NCBI GenBank assembly: GCA_003864495.1
Contig: PEDN01001352.1
Coordinates: 930,001-994,000 of the forward strand
Source of the DNA: Nemopilema nomurai
Lineage: Eukaryota; Cnidaria; Scyphozoa; Rhizostomeae; Rhizostomatidae
Length of the DNA stretch: 64,000 nt
Direction of reading: 5' to 3'
Part shown: positions 1-13,400 of the stretch, piece after piece
Layout of the letters: each line of letters opens with the position of its first letter
How positions within the stretch are numbered: position 1 is the first letter of the stretch
Translations under genes and position numbers: made by a program
Notes under the pieces: generated by a model
What the model was told of the DNA's origin: nothing
Seen by the model: the letters and a program-made list of their open reading frames with translations, nothing else
Database searches by the model: none

Positions 1-271
1 TAGGATGGGGAAAAGAAAGTGTGCATTTCTGCAGCCATTATGCAGCAGATATCGCAAAGAGCCATAGGCATCAAACCTTCCATAAAATATATTGCTATGG
101 TCTTGTTGACTCAAGGGTTGTGTGTTTATTTAACGCTAACTTATTCCATTACTCTGGTGAAAGGTTGCATCGAATGAGTTATTTAAGTACAATTTGCAGT
201 CATAAATGCACACAGTGCAGGCCTGGCTATATTTACGCAAAGCAGGATATTGGTAATAAAAATAGGCACAC

Positions 272-2815
272 CATCCTTGTCATAAGGCTTCCATTTTTTC
301 CCAATCCAGCGCCCAAAGCCATCCCACACAAAGTTGCACTTGTTGGGTATTTGACACACCTTCTTCCAGTCATGCAACTTATCCATGTTCGCTTTAACAA
401 AGAAAACAAAAGTTCGATCAGTGAAAACTGGATTAAACGATAGTGCTCTACATTCATTGAATGTAACTTATCATTTGATATATTGATACACTGATATACT
501 GAGTATAGTGTATGACATGCTGCTTTATCTAAAATTTGTTATTCGAGACGTTCGAATCGCAGCAAAGTGATTCCAAAGCTCTTTTTGTAGATGCAAAGTC
601 ACCAATGTTTTCCTTGTGCATATTATGTTGAGCTAGTACTCTAGCAGCAAGAAACTCTCTCTTGGCCTACCAAAGCTAGATATTGCCCAAGATAGCACTG
701 ATAGCATTAAGAATATTAAGTATCAATAATTTGCTTGACATTGAGGACTGCATACGAAGCAAAAAAGAATTCGGTTGTAATCTACTACTTCATGTTTTAG
801 TACGCTACCCTGATGAGCGTAGATGGAATGATGATGATGATGATGATGAGCGGTCGCAATTCCTTTCCTCCGTTCATCATCCATTAACATTCTGAGGCTC
901 TGGCACCCATGATATTAGCACGCATGCTTGGTCTTAAGTATAAGACAATCAATAGAATCTTTTGCTATCGGCAATCGCTACTCGTTGATTCTGTTTTATA
1001 GTTGACTTGAGAAAGGCTCATACCTCTGTATTTCACTTCATCTCTGGGTTGTACCTGGAAGTTAACAACTGAAATATTTCCACCCAGCTTCTCCCAAAAC
1101 CGCTCTTTTAGTAGCCTAGGCCATCCAGTATGACTTGAATACATATGGGCTTCTTGAAAGTGTCCATTATAGTCGCCTAGTAGAAAGGAAGCACCAAAGA
1201 ACAAACTTTAGAAATCATCACATAGAGATGTTTATACTACACTGTCGTCATATTTGTCAAAAGCTGTATTATGCTGAATGTATGAAATTTCCCCGGGATT
1301 GAATTCCTCCAATTTGAGCTGACCTCAATGCCATCACTCCCTGGCACAGTTCGAATATCATGTGCTTCATACTTCTCAAAGTTGTTAAATTTCATTCTTT
1401 TATTTCGAAGGAAAATTTCAGCACTAAGCGTGAAATGGGTACGTTAGGCACATGAGACCTCATTTATTTTGAACCTCATATGTACAACAGCAAAGTATCG
1501 TATCTTGGGAAACCTCGTAAAGGTTAATCCAAAATGTTGTAGACAATTGTAGTAAAAGGAAGAATGAAAAATGCCAATAGCAAACAACGATGATTGGCTT
1601 TTTTCATTTTAGGTGAATATTATATATAGATAGGTAGATACATTTTTCTTTTAGTGGCTGGAAGTTTTAGTAATTTTGAAAGTTTGAAGAAACGGTAGGC
1701 CCAAGCCAAGTCGAGCAAACATTAAAAGCTCCCATACTCAATAAAGATAAAATGAAAGTAAAGAGCTGTAAGAGATGAATTATAAGTCTTCATTAAAAGA
1801 CTAAAATTTCTGCCTCAGAAATAATTAATGAGGCTGAGATGATTACCTTTCTGAAACCAGTCCGCCGGCGGGTCAAAATACTGATTACAGAGCGTGCCTT
1901 CCAGGTAAATATCGGCTCGGTATTGGCCTGGCTCCATTATCAAGGCGGGTACTTCATAAACGCCATTGCCCATGTCGTAGACCGAAGGCTGTAAGGACGA
2001 TGGGCCTGTGATCAACACTCGCCAAGTGTCCCCTCCAAATGTCTTTGGCATCCCAAACTGATCAACAGTTTGTATAGTTAATTTGCTATACTCGCCGGCC
2101 TTTTTAATGTCCATATTTGATATTCTACTAAAGTAAGGGTTTGTGCGCTGACTGCTAGGAAGTAGATTTTCTCCAAACGTCGTCCTTTGCCAGCAAGGCC
2201 GCAGGATTGACTGCCAGTCCAGTCTTCTCCATCTATCCCTGCACAATTCTTTCTGAAAGCTATCTTCAGCAATCGCTCCATTGCTATCACCAACTGGCCA
2301 AGATGTCCCCGGGCTGTTGGCTTGAAGCTGTCCCTTTATTGCAACAAATAAACAGTTAAGTATCAAATGGGTGAATCCAACACCATTAGGATGAAACCCT
2401 GGTTTTCTTAGTGCAAGAGCACCATTGAGCATATTTGTTGATTTTTTCAAAAGCGTATATAGAAAATATTTTCGTGCCACAAAAATCTGGAAAGTGACTC
2501 CTACATGCCATTGAATGCGTGTTTTGATGCCTAAGTAAAGGAAACAAGCGTCTTAATGAACACCTAATCAAACAGTTTGCGGCATTTTGTTTTGCACCAA
2601 CACACCAAGCGGGTGGCTGCATTGGGCCCGAATCAATAGATCTGCTGTTTTGTTGATAGTCCTGTCCGACAGATCAAGGGTCAACGCATTTGCTCTTCTT
2701 TGGCGAAGTGAAGATTCCAATGCTTTTTCACTGGGATTTCTTGAAGATTGACGGCGGGTGACAGGAAAGACCATTCGGGTGTCAGGAATTGGCTGAAGGA
2801 CCTGTGTTCTAGCGG
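272..2815 (-). CDS. NXPE-like filamin-fold / PC-esterase-like protein, partial (four exons)
   Basis: Four exons on the minus strand join in compatible phase: 2815-2598, 2333-1847, 1176-1024 and 391 to about 272. The acceptors at 1176 and 391 have good pyrimidine tracts. The donors after 1847 (GTAATC) and 1024 (GTATGA) are good, while those after 2598 and 272 are weak. The second exon encodes a filamin-like Ig fold (a GGDTWRV strand, then DMGNGVYEV and GQYRADIYLEG), followed by DPPADWFQKG. The last exon has CNFVWDGFGRWIGKKWKPY, resembling the GRW motif opening PC-esterase/TBL-type domains. That order matches the NXPE family, which are secretory-pathway proteins numerous in cnidarians. The catalytic part would lie left of base 1, and the true N-terminus was not found. 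The family call is by memory of motifs. A different filamin-repeat protein is possible. Confidence 0.5.
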
Positions 2816-5800
2816 CTGATTGGGCAAATAAAAACTGCTCGTCTTTCAATTGTAGGCTTTCAGAATTCAGAAGGCTAAAAAACTTGGAAGGAGAAAATTT
2901 AGAGTTTCATGAAATATTTTTAGCAGCTCAATCTAAGTATCGCCTAAAGCCTAATGCAAAAATCTTGTTAAAGTGTTGTCCAACTTCAGATGTTATTATT
3001 ATATTTATTCCTTGGCTGTGGATCCAGATGACATTGCAATTGATTACGTAAAATGAGCGAGAATCGTGAATACACCAATCTTGTTCTGCTAGAAAGGAAT
3101 ATAATTTGATAAGAAGTGACTATGTATTTACAAACGCAAACCGAGTGAAAGTTTACATAAAATAATTGCTTTCCAGCAAACGCGCCTGCGCAGAGACGAT
3201 AGCTGCGCATTCCGAAATGTCGCAATATTAACGGCTACAGAGAGAAACGAAACATTTCAACCAAGAGACGACCGCAGAAATGAATCAAGTCTGCAAGTGC
3301 CCTTAGATGCCAAGTCATTGCAAATCTCCGCAGAGCCTTTTTCAACAAGAAAACTGATCTATGGTTCCTCTTTTTTATGGAGAAACCAAGAAAGTGCTCT
3401 AACGAGCGAAGGCTTTCGATTTTATCGTCAAGCTATTCAATTTTACTGCATGAATGACAATAATTCTCTTTAATTTCTGATTTTTGCATTGAGGAGGATT
3501 GTACGGTTTCTAAAGCAAGGGTTTAAAGGATGAAAACGCATGTAATATTTAAGGAACGAGGTAGTGGCTGCCAAAATCGCAAAAAAAGGATTAAGCGAAA
3601 ACCACATTCCACTGGAACGTAGTTCGTTTTGAATTATTAACGCTTTGGCGTTAATTTATATGAACAAAACTTGACATTTGGATTTGTTATTCCTAATCTT
3701 TATTAGATTGGAGTTTTTTCTTTTGCAACCACACCACAATTGGATGCTTCGTCCCAGGTCACAAACAATCGCCGAATAATCGCTCAAAGAGTTAGTAATC
3801 AATAATCTGTTTGCTGTTTCCAAATTGGTATGATCTGAAAAACACAACACAGAATCTGCATTTACTTTCCGATGGTGCCTCTATGCTCCAACGCTGTTCA
3901 AATTTTGTTTTGGGTATGCAGTAGTATTCAAAACCAATTACATCTTGTGCTTTAAATTTAACCATTATTCGTTTGGTAGGAAAAGCTATCTATTAATCCG
4001 ATGGTGAGCTGATAAACCCAGTGTGCGTTAATGAAGGATTACCTTCCTTTGACAGTTACCACAAAAAACAGCATAATAGAATAGATGGAAAGTCAAGGTA
4101 AAGAGCTCCTTTGTTGGCTAATGGTTGCGCTGCGAGTATATAAATAAATATAAATGAAGGAACTTTTTTGCCCACGCTCCGAAATATGTTTCAGGGTAAA
4201 CACTTTTGCGATTTCCAACAATACAAAACGTATTATAAGGTACAACCCAGCTCGCAAATATTTACTTTTAAACATCATTTTGATTATTTTATGTTTTATG
4301 TAAGATTGATGCTTTTTATTGTTCAGCTTCAGGTTGTAAATCTAATTTTTCCTTCCTTGGGTAACATTCTCAGATATTCATGTAGCAAACATTTTACTGA
4401 AGTTGTTCATGTCTTAAATTGTTTAATAACTATTGCTTTGTTTTGCACGCCTAGACTCATATCGTGGTCTTCCTTCGGTAGATGTTTAGTTTGAAGTTGA
4501 CCGAAAAAATAAAGCATTAATCCATCACACTTCCTTTACTAAAGTGTCACAAGTTGATTGTGCAAAAAGGGTGTCCCAAGTCCCGTTATACAAAGAATTT
4601 CGCCCAAGACGATAAGTAGTAATGACACATGTACATTTGCAAGTATTTCTAATTTTATGCGTAATACCTCGCCATTTCTCTGCATTTCATCTTGGCGAAA
4701 TAATAAATGATTGCTATGCAGGCAAAAAGTTATTGAGCAAGTTAATTTCAAAGCAATGAAATCCTTATTTGCTACAGCTGCCAGCCATTTTTGCGACAAG
4801 TATCAGAATTAGGCCATCAGTGACAAATAATAGGAGTCTATTGTTAAATGTCAAGTTGCCCATTAAATGGAAGATTTGAAAAACGTCGATTGTACAACAG
4901 TTTTCTCTGCTGATACACAATACAATAACGTTGTTTTCAAACGACACCACCTTCTTGCTGCCATACGCTGCAAGTATTGTTTTTATCTAATCTGACTCTG
5001 GCTTTTCCACTGCTCAATAAAAATAATATCTGTTCAGAAGGAAAGCCTTCTTACGTTTCTTTAAATCTACCAACAAACGAATGATAAAATTATCACGGAC
5101 TAATTAACGTTTTTCGACGAACGCTTTCTCACGAGAAGTCTTTGTATAGATTATAATAAATTATAGATTCAGTTGAATTGCTGTCTTCTGTCAAGAAGCC
5201 GCCCAATGAGAATTCCGGTGACAGTCATTCATGGAAACGAGGACAATGCACCTTATGATCTTTGTTCCCGTTTTCAATTTTCAAGTGCAACTATGAGTTT
5301 GCTCTTTCATTTAAATAGCCTGCTTCTTACTCCCACATTTCTCCGAGAAGTCTGTCTTTCTTCCGACGTACTAAAACACCTTGGCATTGCTCACACGAGA
5401 AAAGTTCATTCGGAGCCTTAATAAAAATAAGTATTGCTGACCCTCCATTTACACCACCCTATCGGAACCGTTCCAAATGGAACAGTCGGTCACTTAAACG
5501 AACAGCCTAAAAAGTTTTCAAGTGAATGAAGCCTACGAACGAAGTCATTCACGTCAAGCAGAAGTTGCCCAATTAATAAGTACAAAATATTTACAGACAT
5601 AATCATCAGCACTAGCTGGGCAAGATAAACATATAATATGTCAGACGTGTTTTGCGACTGAATCTCTTGCCAATCGTCGTAATGGCACATTGAAGTGATA
5701 ATGTCTTGCAATATTTAACTGGCAATGGCTGGCTCTACATAATTTAAGCAACGTGTCGTAAATTATCATAAAATGCAAATGATCATTACATTATAAGTCA

Positions 5801-6047
5801 CAATCACGTGATGTCATGATGTCTTGTTGCTAATGAAACGATTGCTTCAACATATTCGAGCCTTATTCACAATTTTAGAGTCGTGTTAATACGTGTTCTT
5901 AAAGGGGTAGTTATACCATTACTGGCAGCTAAAGTCCCCAATGGTGCTGCAGAAATATGACGCCATTGTCTGCTTCTAGTATCTGCTCCAAAACGTGACG
6001 AGTCACTATAATGCTGTCGACAACATTTCGCCTTGCTGTGTAGCAAC
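2816..6047. other. Intergenic stretch, nothing recognised
   Basis: About 3.2 kb of AT-rich DNA between the NXPE-like exons and the channel gene. Open frames on both strands are short, low in complexity and not flanked by convincing splice sites. No repeat or RNA gene was recognised by eye. Confidence 0.5.
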
Positions 6048-9000
6048 TCAGCGTTTCGAGCCTCCCCCACCAGCTGGCCAAGTTCCTTTGCTGCCAAAAA
6101 CAGATACCAGCTGCGCTATATCGAGTCTCTTTTTTATTAGGCCCTTCTTTTTCATCGTTTCAACAGCCTCAATCCAGCGATTGTGCATTTCCTGTCCTCC
6201 TGGCCCGGTCTTCAGCGGTGGCAGGTTTCCATTCGAATGGTTAGGAGGCAGCTCCACCCCATTGGTCGGAGCAACCTTATTGTCCTTCTTTTTATCGCCC
6301 TTGGTCACCGGCTCCGCAGTGTCTCCAAGGTTGGGAGCATTGCTAAACATCCCTGGCTTGACCTTCTTCTTTGGTGGAAGTTTTATTCGTGCTTTGGCGT
6401 AGCTGTAGTAAACAGAGAAGTTTGTTGCTACGACTGAGACAGGCAAGGCAACCATAAGCAGCCCGCAGATGGCACAAGCTATCCCAACGAATTTGCCAGC
6501 CCAGCTTATTGGAGCCATATCTCCATAGCCAACCTACATCCAAAAGGAAACGTGATTAAATTGAACAGTATCCTAAATAACACTCAACGTAAACTATTAT
6601 TTTCGTTTCCAAAAGTTTATTTCAGTCATTTGAAAATGGCAACGTTGCTTGTGACCGGAAATATAAGGAAAGATATTTGTTAAAGACCATTCAATTTATT
6701 GCTGAACTTAAATTCTGTTATCATGAACTCATTCAAAAAGGCAACAGTAATAAAGCAATGTGAATGTGCTATAGGGAGAAGCAACGAACCGTTGTCATGG
6801 TAATAAGAGACCACCAAAGACTGTTTGGAATGTTGTAGAAGTCAGTATCGTCCTCTAGATGGTAGTTTAAAAAGGCAAACCCCAGTGCCAATATCGTCAG
6901 CAAGAAGACAAGAAGCATCAGCTCCGGCAGACTCTCTTTCAGGGTATTCACAAGAACTTGCAGCGCGTAATTATAGCGAAAGGTTCGAAATATTTTGACG
7001 ATTCGAAACACAGCAAGTAGGCCGATGAAGCGTTTCGCGTCAGCAGCCGATATCGACAACTCCATGTAAAACGACCAGAGGGAGAGAAAGTCAATCCAGT
7101 TCATTTTTGACCTGATGAAGTGCTTTTTGTCTGGACATGACCAGACTCGCAATATGAACTCCAATGTAAAGTATACATTGGTAAATATCTCAAGCACCAC
7201 TGCGGCAGTTCTTTCGGGCGAGTTGATGGCTTTGAATCTTTTCATCGAGAATAAGACTGGTAATAATACGTACAGAGCCAGCATCAAGGTTGTTATTCTC
7301 CCACTGATCTGAAAGGAAAAGGACTTGTTTTGCGTTATTTTGTACGAAAACATCGTTGTGTAACCTTGAAAATTAGAAGCCAATAATAAAACATTTTACT
7401 GAAATCGACTTCTTTGAATTCAAATACTGACAAGCCATTTTTGCTTTTATCGAGTACAGTTTGCAGTCATAAGAGTTTCGGGATTAAGAATTTCAACATT
7501 TTATTGCCACTGATAGTAAGCGCTTTCGCTTTACACAGCCTGAGTTGGCGAGGTCGGCCTGACTTATGTTCTGCCTTGCTTCCGATTTTACAGCTGTTTG
7601 AAACCGAGGGTGCTAATCACGCGGGAAAATTGATTGTGAAAGCTATCACGTTTGAAAACGAAATAAATTTGCAATTTTTGCAGGCCTAACTTTACAAGAA
7701 AGTTTGTAAAGAACGACGATAGAGCTGAAATTTGAACGCATTTGCTACTACTGGGCGATTCATATCAATTTGCCGCGTTAAACCGTAAGTCAAATTTTCT
7801 TTAAGGTAACAGTTTTGATTCCATCTGTAGCCAACCTGCATGCTTAGAGATTGGGCCTAATGGTCAATAGCGTGCCAAGAAGGTCAAAATTAAAATATTT
7901 CAGTCTACATTGTTATAGGCCCAAACAGCAAAAATACTAGCTGCCACAATATTCCAAGTTATTATTTGCTAGAACGTAACGTCTTCTCAAGTTATTGTCG
8001 ATATTTTTCATTTTCAATGCATTGAGAATGATTGCTTTAGTCCATCGTTACTGTAGAGTGCAGGTTGACGAAAATGTTATCCATTTATTTATCTACTCAT
8101 AAATTGTTGACGTGATAAGTCACGGTATCTGCAAGGTAAGGTCTCCATTGTGTTTATATTTGAAGTGATAAGACTATCATCGTAAGATCTTACCAAGACT
8201 CATGGGGCTAACCTTGCATCTACTGCCAAAATGCTTTTTGCATTTACCAGCAAAATGGAATTGTTAGCAAGTTATTAATAACGACCATTTGTGGTTGCAA
8301 CTTAAATAAACTAAAATGCTATCTTTTTTGCTAATCTGTAAATATAGTTGGATACATTTCCAGATTTTTCAAGTTGTTTCTAGCCATTCTATCCGAGCAA
8401 ACGAGGACAACACATATTCTTAATCTCCACAGTAGCTTACCTGGATTTAAATTGGCAAAAGCAGATTAGTAAAAATAAGCCACGCCTTTTAAAGGGGCCA
8501 CACCCTTAGTTCTTGGCCACGTGCGCCGCCCTTTGATTCTCAGAACACTCTTTTAAGTGGTCTCCACATTAGCCCGAACCTTAACAACCGTACCGCAACA
8601 ATTCTGTGATTAGGTCAGATTGCTGTTTACTATAGGCGACGTAGACATCTGTTACCACAAACAGTGGTTTCCACAACACCCGCCGGCACAACTTGGTTGC
8701 GCAATTGCTCCCTCGTAAACCAATCACGTAATGGGGAAATGATTGTGGAGAAAATAGTTGCTCAATCCTAGCAAGTAAACCTTGCTTAAAACAATTACCA
8801 TTGACAACCCAAACAATTTCTACTTGGATATTACTCATTGCAGATGTACTTGGAGTTACATTTTAAAAAAAAGGCTTTCTATGCAATTGATGGAGTTCTT
8901 TATAGCTTTCTAAGCTAATCATGGGATTAACGCCTTCTTTGCGCCTTCAACAGAGCTCACAGTTAAGATCTGTGACCTACAGGAAAATGAGCTTTTTCTG

Positions 9001-10421
9001 TGCAAGAAAATGCCAAACTTAACAGTTAAACTTGCTGAGGAAACGGTTATATTCAAAACTTTGCCAAGGTTTTTTCCTTGTAATGCAAATTTGACAAAAT
9101 TTCCCCCTAAAGCAACGGGTTTTCAGAACGGTACAACTTGTCATCTTAGAAATAAACAAGAGCCAACATTTCTTGGAACTACACGTACAGTGCGGCAAAG
9201 ACAAATCCACCCATAACTAAAGTAGTAAAGTATTATTTGAATAAAAAGAAGCTTCTTATCTTTAAATTACTCTCTCTTATCTTCATGAAAATCTTTTGAT
9301 TCCAGCAATTCGTCACAATCCATTTGACTGTAAGTTCATCTTCCTGGTGTTCTTAAGTTCTGAGTTTTGCACTTAAACTTTTTAACAGGCAACGAGTTTA
9401 TAAGTCCTTCTTTTACATAAATGTTCTTTTACAAACTTCAGCATGACCATTTTTATGAGCAATAATTCAGTTACTTTCCTGTCACTGTCTCTTAATGTTT
9501 TTACAGCGGCAGTGATTATGAAATGCTTTCATCGTTTTGACAAGGGTACCAAAAAGCCATCAACTTTTTCTCAAACTTACTCTTTGTATCTCTCAAGGCA
9601 TTCCTCGCAGTTCTAAATATCAAACCATTTAAGATTATACTTACTCTAAGCTTAAGTGTGGGTCGCGGAATTGTGTTCTTAAGAAACTGAGAGGAAGCTG
9701 AGAGGTCTACTGAACACCAAATTTATTGAACGCTTTTTTCCGTCAAATTTTTCCGTCTAAATCTAGAATTAATGTCTTTTAATGATGTATCTTTAGCTTT
9801 GTGTTACTAAAGCATCTGTCAGAAAATCTTTATAATCTATCTTAGTCCTGCTGGCATGAAGTTAATACATCCGTTAGAAGAGTGTCCTTCAATTTATATC
9901 TCATAAAAGGTAACATCGATAAATGCAGTTTCTACATACCATGGCTGCCTTTGAGGAATATGGATCGTCGAGAAATGACCAAATGCAGGTCCGTAGTCTC
10001 TGCATCTTGGTGTTGCCAATACTGTGCTCGTCTTTATCGGTCTCGAAATGCGGACCTTTGAATCCGACAAGCTTCTCCAGTTTGTCTTGTGCGCTGTGTA
10101 TGACTCCCAACAGCAGTCCTCCATTTGCGTCTCGTCAATACCCCAGAAGAGGAGTTCTTCGTTAAACAAAGGTCCACACACGTCTGGCGGGTAGTGCAGC
10201 TTGCCAGTCCGGTAGTACTGGAGAATGCTGGCAAAGCAAGTAGGGTGCCGGTCGAAGAAGTATTCCTGCTTCACCTTGTCGTAAAACGACGAGTGCATAA
10301 GCATCGTGTGATTCTCGGCAATCCACGCTAAACGTGTCCCGTGCACGGTTTTCAGCGTGCCAATATGCGTCTCATGTCTCGTTCCTCCTATATTAAACAC
10401 TAGTCTTTCTGAATCGTCCAT
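6048..10421 (-). CDS. Shaw/Kv3-type voltage-gated potassium channel subunit (frameshifted exon 1)
   Basis: Three exons on the minus strand: 10421-9940, 7308-6790 and 6533-6048, all joined in phase 0. Exon 1 encodes the T1 tetramerisation domain, including the zinc signature H-x5-C-x20-CC (H76, C82, C103, C104) typical of Kv2-Kv4, and ends in DPYSSKAAM, a Kv3 hallmark before S1. Exon 2 encodes S1-S5 and the pore helix up to TMTT. Exon 3 begins with VGYGDMAP, so the second intron splits the selectivity filter, then gives S6 and a 115-residue lysine/proline-rich tail. The expected product is about 495 residues, a tetrameric plasma-membrane channel for delayed-rectifier-type K+ current. The first exon carries a -1 frameshift near 10086, so the sequence as given does not encode the whole protein. 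The ATG at 10421 directly precedes the conserved T1 start, so it is a natural start. Exact paralogue within the Kv3/Shaw group is not resolved. Confidence 0.9.
7309..9939 (-). other. Intron 1 of the Kv3-like channel gene
   Basis: A 2.6-kb intron with a strong GTATGT donor at 9939 and a pyrimidine-rich acceptor (TTTTCCTTTCAG) ending at 7309. It separates the T1 domain from the membrane domain, in phase 0. No coding exon, repeat or RNA gene was recognised inside it. Confidence 0.75.
10086..10087 (-). other. Single-base deletion frameshift in Kv3-like exon 1
   Basis: Upstream of this point the T1 frame reads to ESYTAHK. The family-consistent continuation, [11 protein letters not shown] on to [10 protein letters not shown], lies in another frame that begins at the next base. 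One extra G here would restore the HKD/HRD alignment seen in Kv3 proteins. The annotated frame instead stops after unrelated residues. It is either a residual consensus error in a GG run or a real null allele. Confidence 0.75.
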
Positions 10422-13400
10422 TTTATTTTATAAAGCAAAGGTCACGGAACTCTTCCAACTATCAAAATTGTCTGTACTTAAAAGCATTAACAGCTCTGTA
10501 GCTGTTTTCTGAACTCATCCAAATCAGAATCTAATGGATAAAAAATCATTTACTGCTGTCACGCAGTGCCAAATCTGAAGCCATGCATCCGTTCTTTTCA
10601 TTAGATCTTCTTGCACTGACAAATCCTCTCGCTCGTTATCAACGTACCTGTGGTATGATTTCTTCAGAAGCTCTTCTATATGCTTTGAGTATAGTTAGAT
10701 TGCAGGCAGGTTTAGAACTTTCTTTAAAGGCAGGCTTAGAAACAACAGCAATTACCTTTTTCTTCGCGAGACAAACATGCAACAGTCAGTTATAAGCCGT
10801 ACATCCATGGCCATGCATTTTTACTGAACCCAAATAGAGCGAAGTATCACTGGAAACTTGATAACTGACTTCTTCTCTATCAACAAACAGGTGACAGTTG
10901 GAAAATCCCCTTTCGCAGAAAAGAAACTTGTGACTCGAGTGAGAACTTTAAAGTTTCACCGCAGATTCATACCATGGCGTAATCCAACGGCTTGGAGATG
11001 CTTGTTGACGTTGCTCCATGTCAACCGTTCCACGGCTGTTTCATAAATTGAGAAATTGACTCAATCCCACTCGAATGCTGCGCATAAATACCCTGTTTAT
11101 GTCATGTTAACAGTAGTACGTAGAGGAACTAAAAGCTGCTTCAGAAGGCACTCTGAAGCCTTTTGACATTACTGAATGCGTTCACTGAGATTTGACGAAA
11201 CACACTCTCTCGTCAAGCTCCTTTCCGTCTGACAGCAGACTATCCGTTCACTTTCCAGGAAAATCAGTTGTAGGTCTCTTAAGAAGGCTTTTCAAGCATT
11301 CGATGCCAGACAAACAATTCCAATAAGCTACATTGAAAATGTATTGTCGCACAAAAGCTGTCAATAAGATGACTTTGTCAACAGTGCTGACCCCCTTAAT
11401 TTATGTAAATATGCCTAAACATCAGAAACACAAGCGATTGTGGAATCAGGCATAAAAAATTCATCTGCTAAGTTCGATGATTAGACAGGGTGGGCAGAAG
11501 TCGCCTTGTCTATGCCGGATACCAATTAAAACACTCGTTCTAGGGTCAGAAAAGGTAGCCCATAGATTCAGCCCTAGCCTTGCATCATCAACTCATGGAT
11601 ACAACTGTAGTACAGCTTCTATTGATATTGTGAGACTAGAATATTTCACGAGGGGAAGCTCCCGGTATTGACTTCTAATTCCTTCATATCGCTCAAAATA
11701 ACCCTGCAAGCTACCTTATGGAGATATGGGTCATCTCAATGGCAAGCGTTCTTTGTACCAATTTAAATCCAAGTAAATACTAAAAGATAAACAAGCAGAT
11801 ATATCTGCCGCATTAATCTGAACCTTCCCCATTCATCTTTCTTACATCTATTTGTAAAAAGTTTTTGTTCTCAAAACCAGCAACAATCACAGAAAAACCT
11901 CCAGCAGCGGTTTTTTGTATAGGGAAGTTTTCTAGCTTGCCAAGTTCTGGAAAAGAATTTTATTGCTCTTCATGAAAGATATTGTACTTATTGGTAAAAC
12001 GCCATTACTGCTAGAAACGTAGAGAATATTCTGCACTTTGGTAAAAAATATGAAACTGAATGGATTTGTCTGGACGAATTCTTGATATCCTCTCTTCTCT
12101 TTGTGTTCGATGGTCAATATGTAAAAAGATTATTGCTGTTTTCCCTTAAACTACATTTTTACCTGCTTAGAGTCATACGCAAACACTTGCTCAAGAAGGG
12201 ATTTTCATCTGCTTTATATCCTCAAGGAGAAGCAGATAGCTCTAAATAAAGGAAGCGACTCCGAGATGTCGTCAACCAGTAATATATCTTAGAGTTGCTA
12301 CGAACGAATGAAATCTGAGTCCTGGCAACAACAGGAAACGTTAGAGCATGTATTGGAGCCCCAGGCTACGCACAGTTTATATTTGCAACGACACATTTTC
12401 ATGACGTCAGTCGATGCAGGTCTCTAATACGCTTACGTAGACACAACAGGACGTTCACATTTAATGCGATCATCATTCGACATTGTGTACACCAATGACT
12501 TGAACTTTGTAGCCAAGTGGTTAGGATAGGTAGATGTAGGGCTATATCTCATTTGCTCGCGTCACCTTTTCAACCCAGCAGGGGGTTTTTGCTGTTGATC
12601 TTTGAACACCGTCCCATCTAACTGGGACATGCGGTGCTTTATATGCCAACTAAAATGGAACAAGTTAAAAACGCTAGCTGCTACTTGCCAATGCCAACAG
12701 GAGCTAATTGGAGGGCCTCAATTAATAGACGAAGTTGTTTGAACAGTTTGTTGCTTTGGAAATGCTTCTATTTTAGGAGCATTTGGTAAGAGCCATCTCT
12801 CTTATAAGCACATAAGGCAACGTGTTTAATTTCACTTCTAAAAAGATACCATGCTAAAGTCAGACGACAAACCTGAACCAAATTATAGATGATATAAGCA
12901 AGAGAAGAGATGTCGAAGGGATTCAACTCGTTTCAGCTTGTTTTAATAGCCAGGGCGTAAAGATAAACTGAGCTTTGATATCTGAGAACATCATGAATAT
13001 CTTAATGTAAACTTAATTCAAGAATACTAAAAGCTTAGAATTGTTATAGATTTTTGTGATGGATGACATTCACTTGCTAGTCAATGATACATCAAGCAGG
13101 GACACTCGCTGTTCTGTGCGTTATGATTAAAAATGCTGCCCGAGTTGAAGGAATTTCTTCTTCTTCTATAATGTTTTACCACCTCTAAAGGCAGGCTTGC
13201 CTTGTCTCTCTACAGATCATATCAATACTGTAAGTATTTGAACCCTTTTAATATCATTGACGGCTAGATCTTGCATGTAGTGAATATTGCCCATTCAGCT
13301 GATTGGTGACAGCATCGCTAGCAAACTTAGCGCAAACTGACTTAACTTATGTCCTCTTCTGCAGAGGCTAGTTTTACTGATATTTTCTATTTTATTTTCA

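Noticed and set aside
21..443. 140-codon plus-strand frame at the left edge
   Set aside because: It overlaps, on the opposite strand, an exon that splices in phase with the NXPE-like gene, and has no motif.
822..850. ATG trinucleotide run (acidic-looking frame)
   Set aside because: Simple microsatellite. The frame around it has no gene features.
5995..6402. 135-codon plus-strand frame
   Set aside because: It is the complement of the Kv3-like third exon.
12508..12579. Functional tRNA gene
   Set aside because: A-box-like start only. There is no matching B box and no clean cloverleaf.
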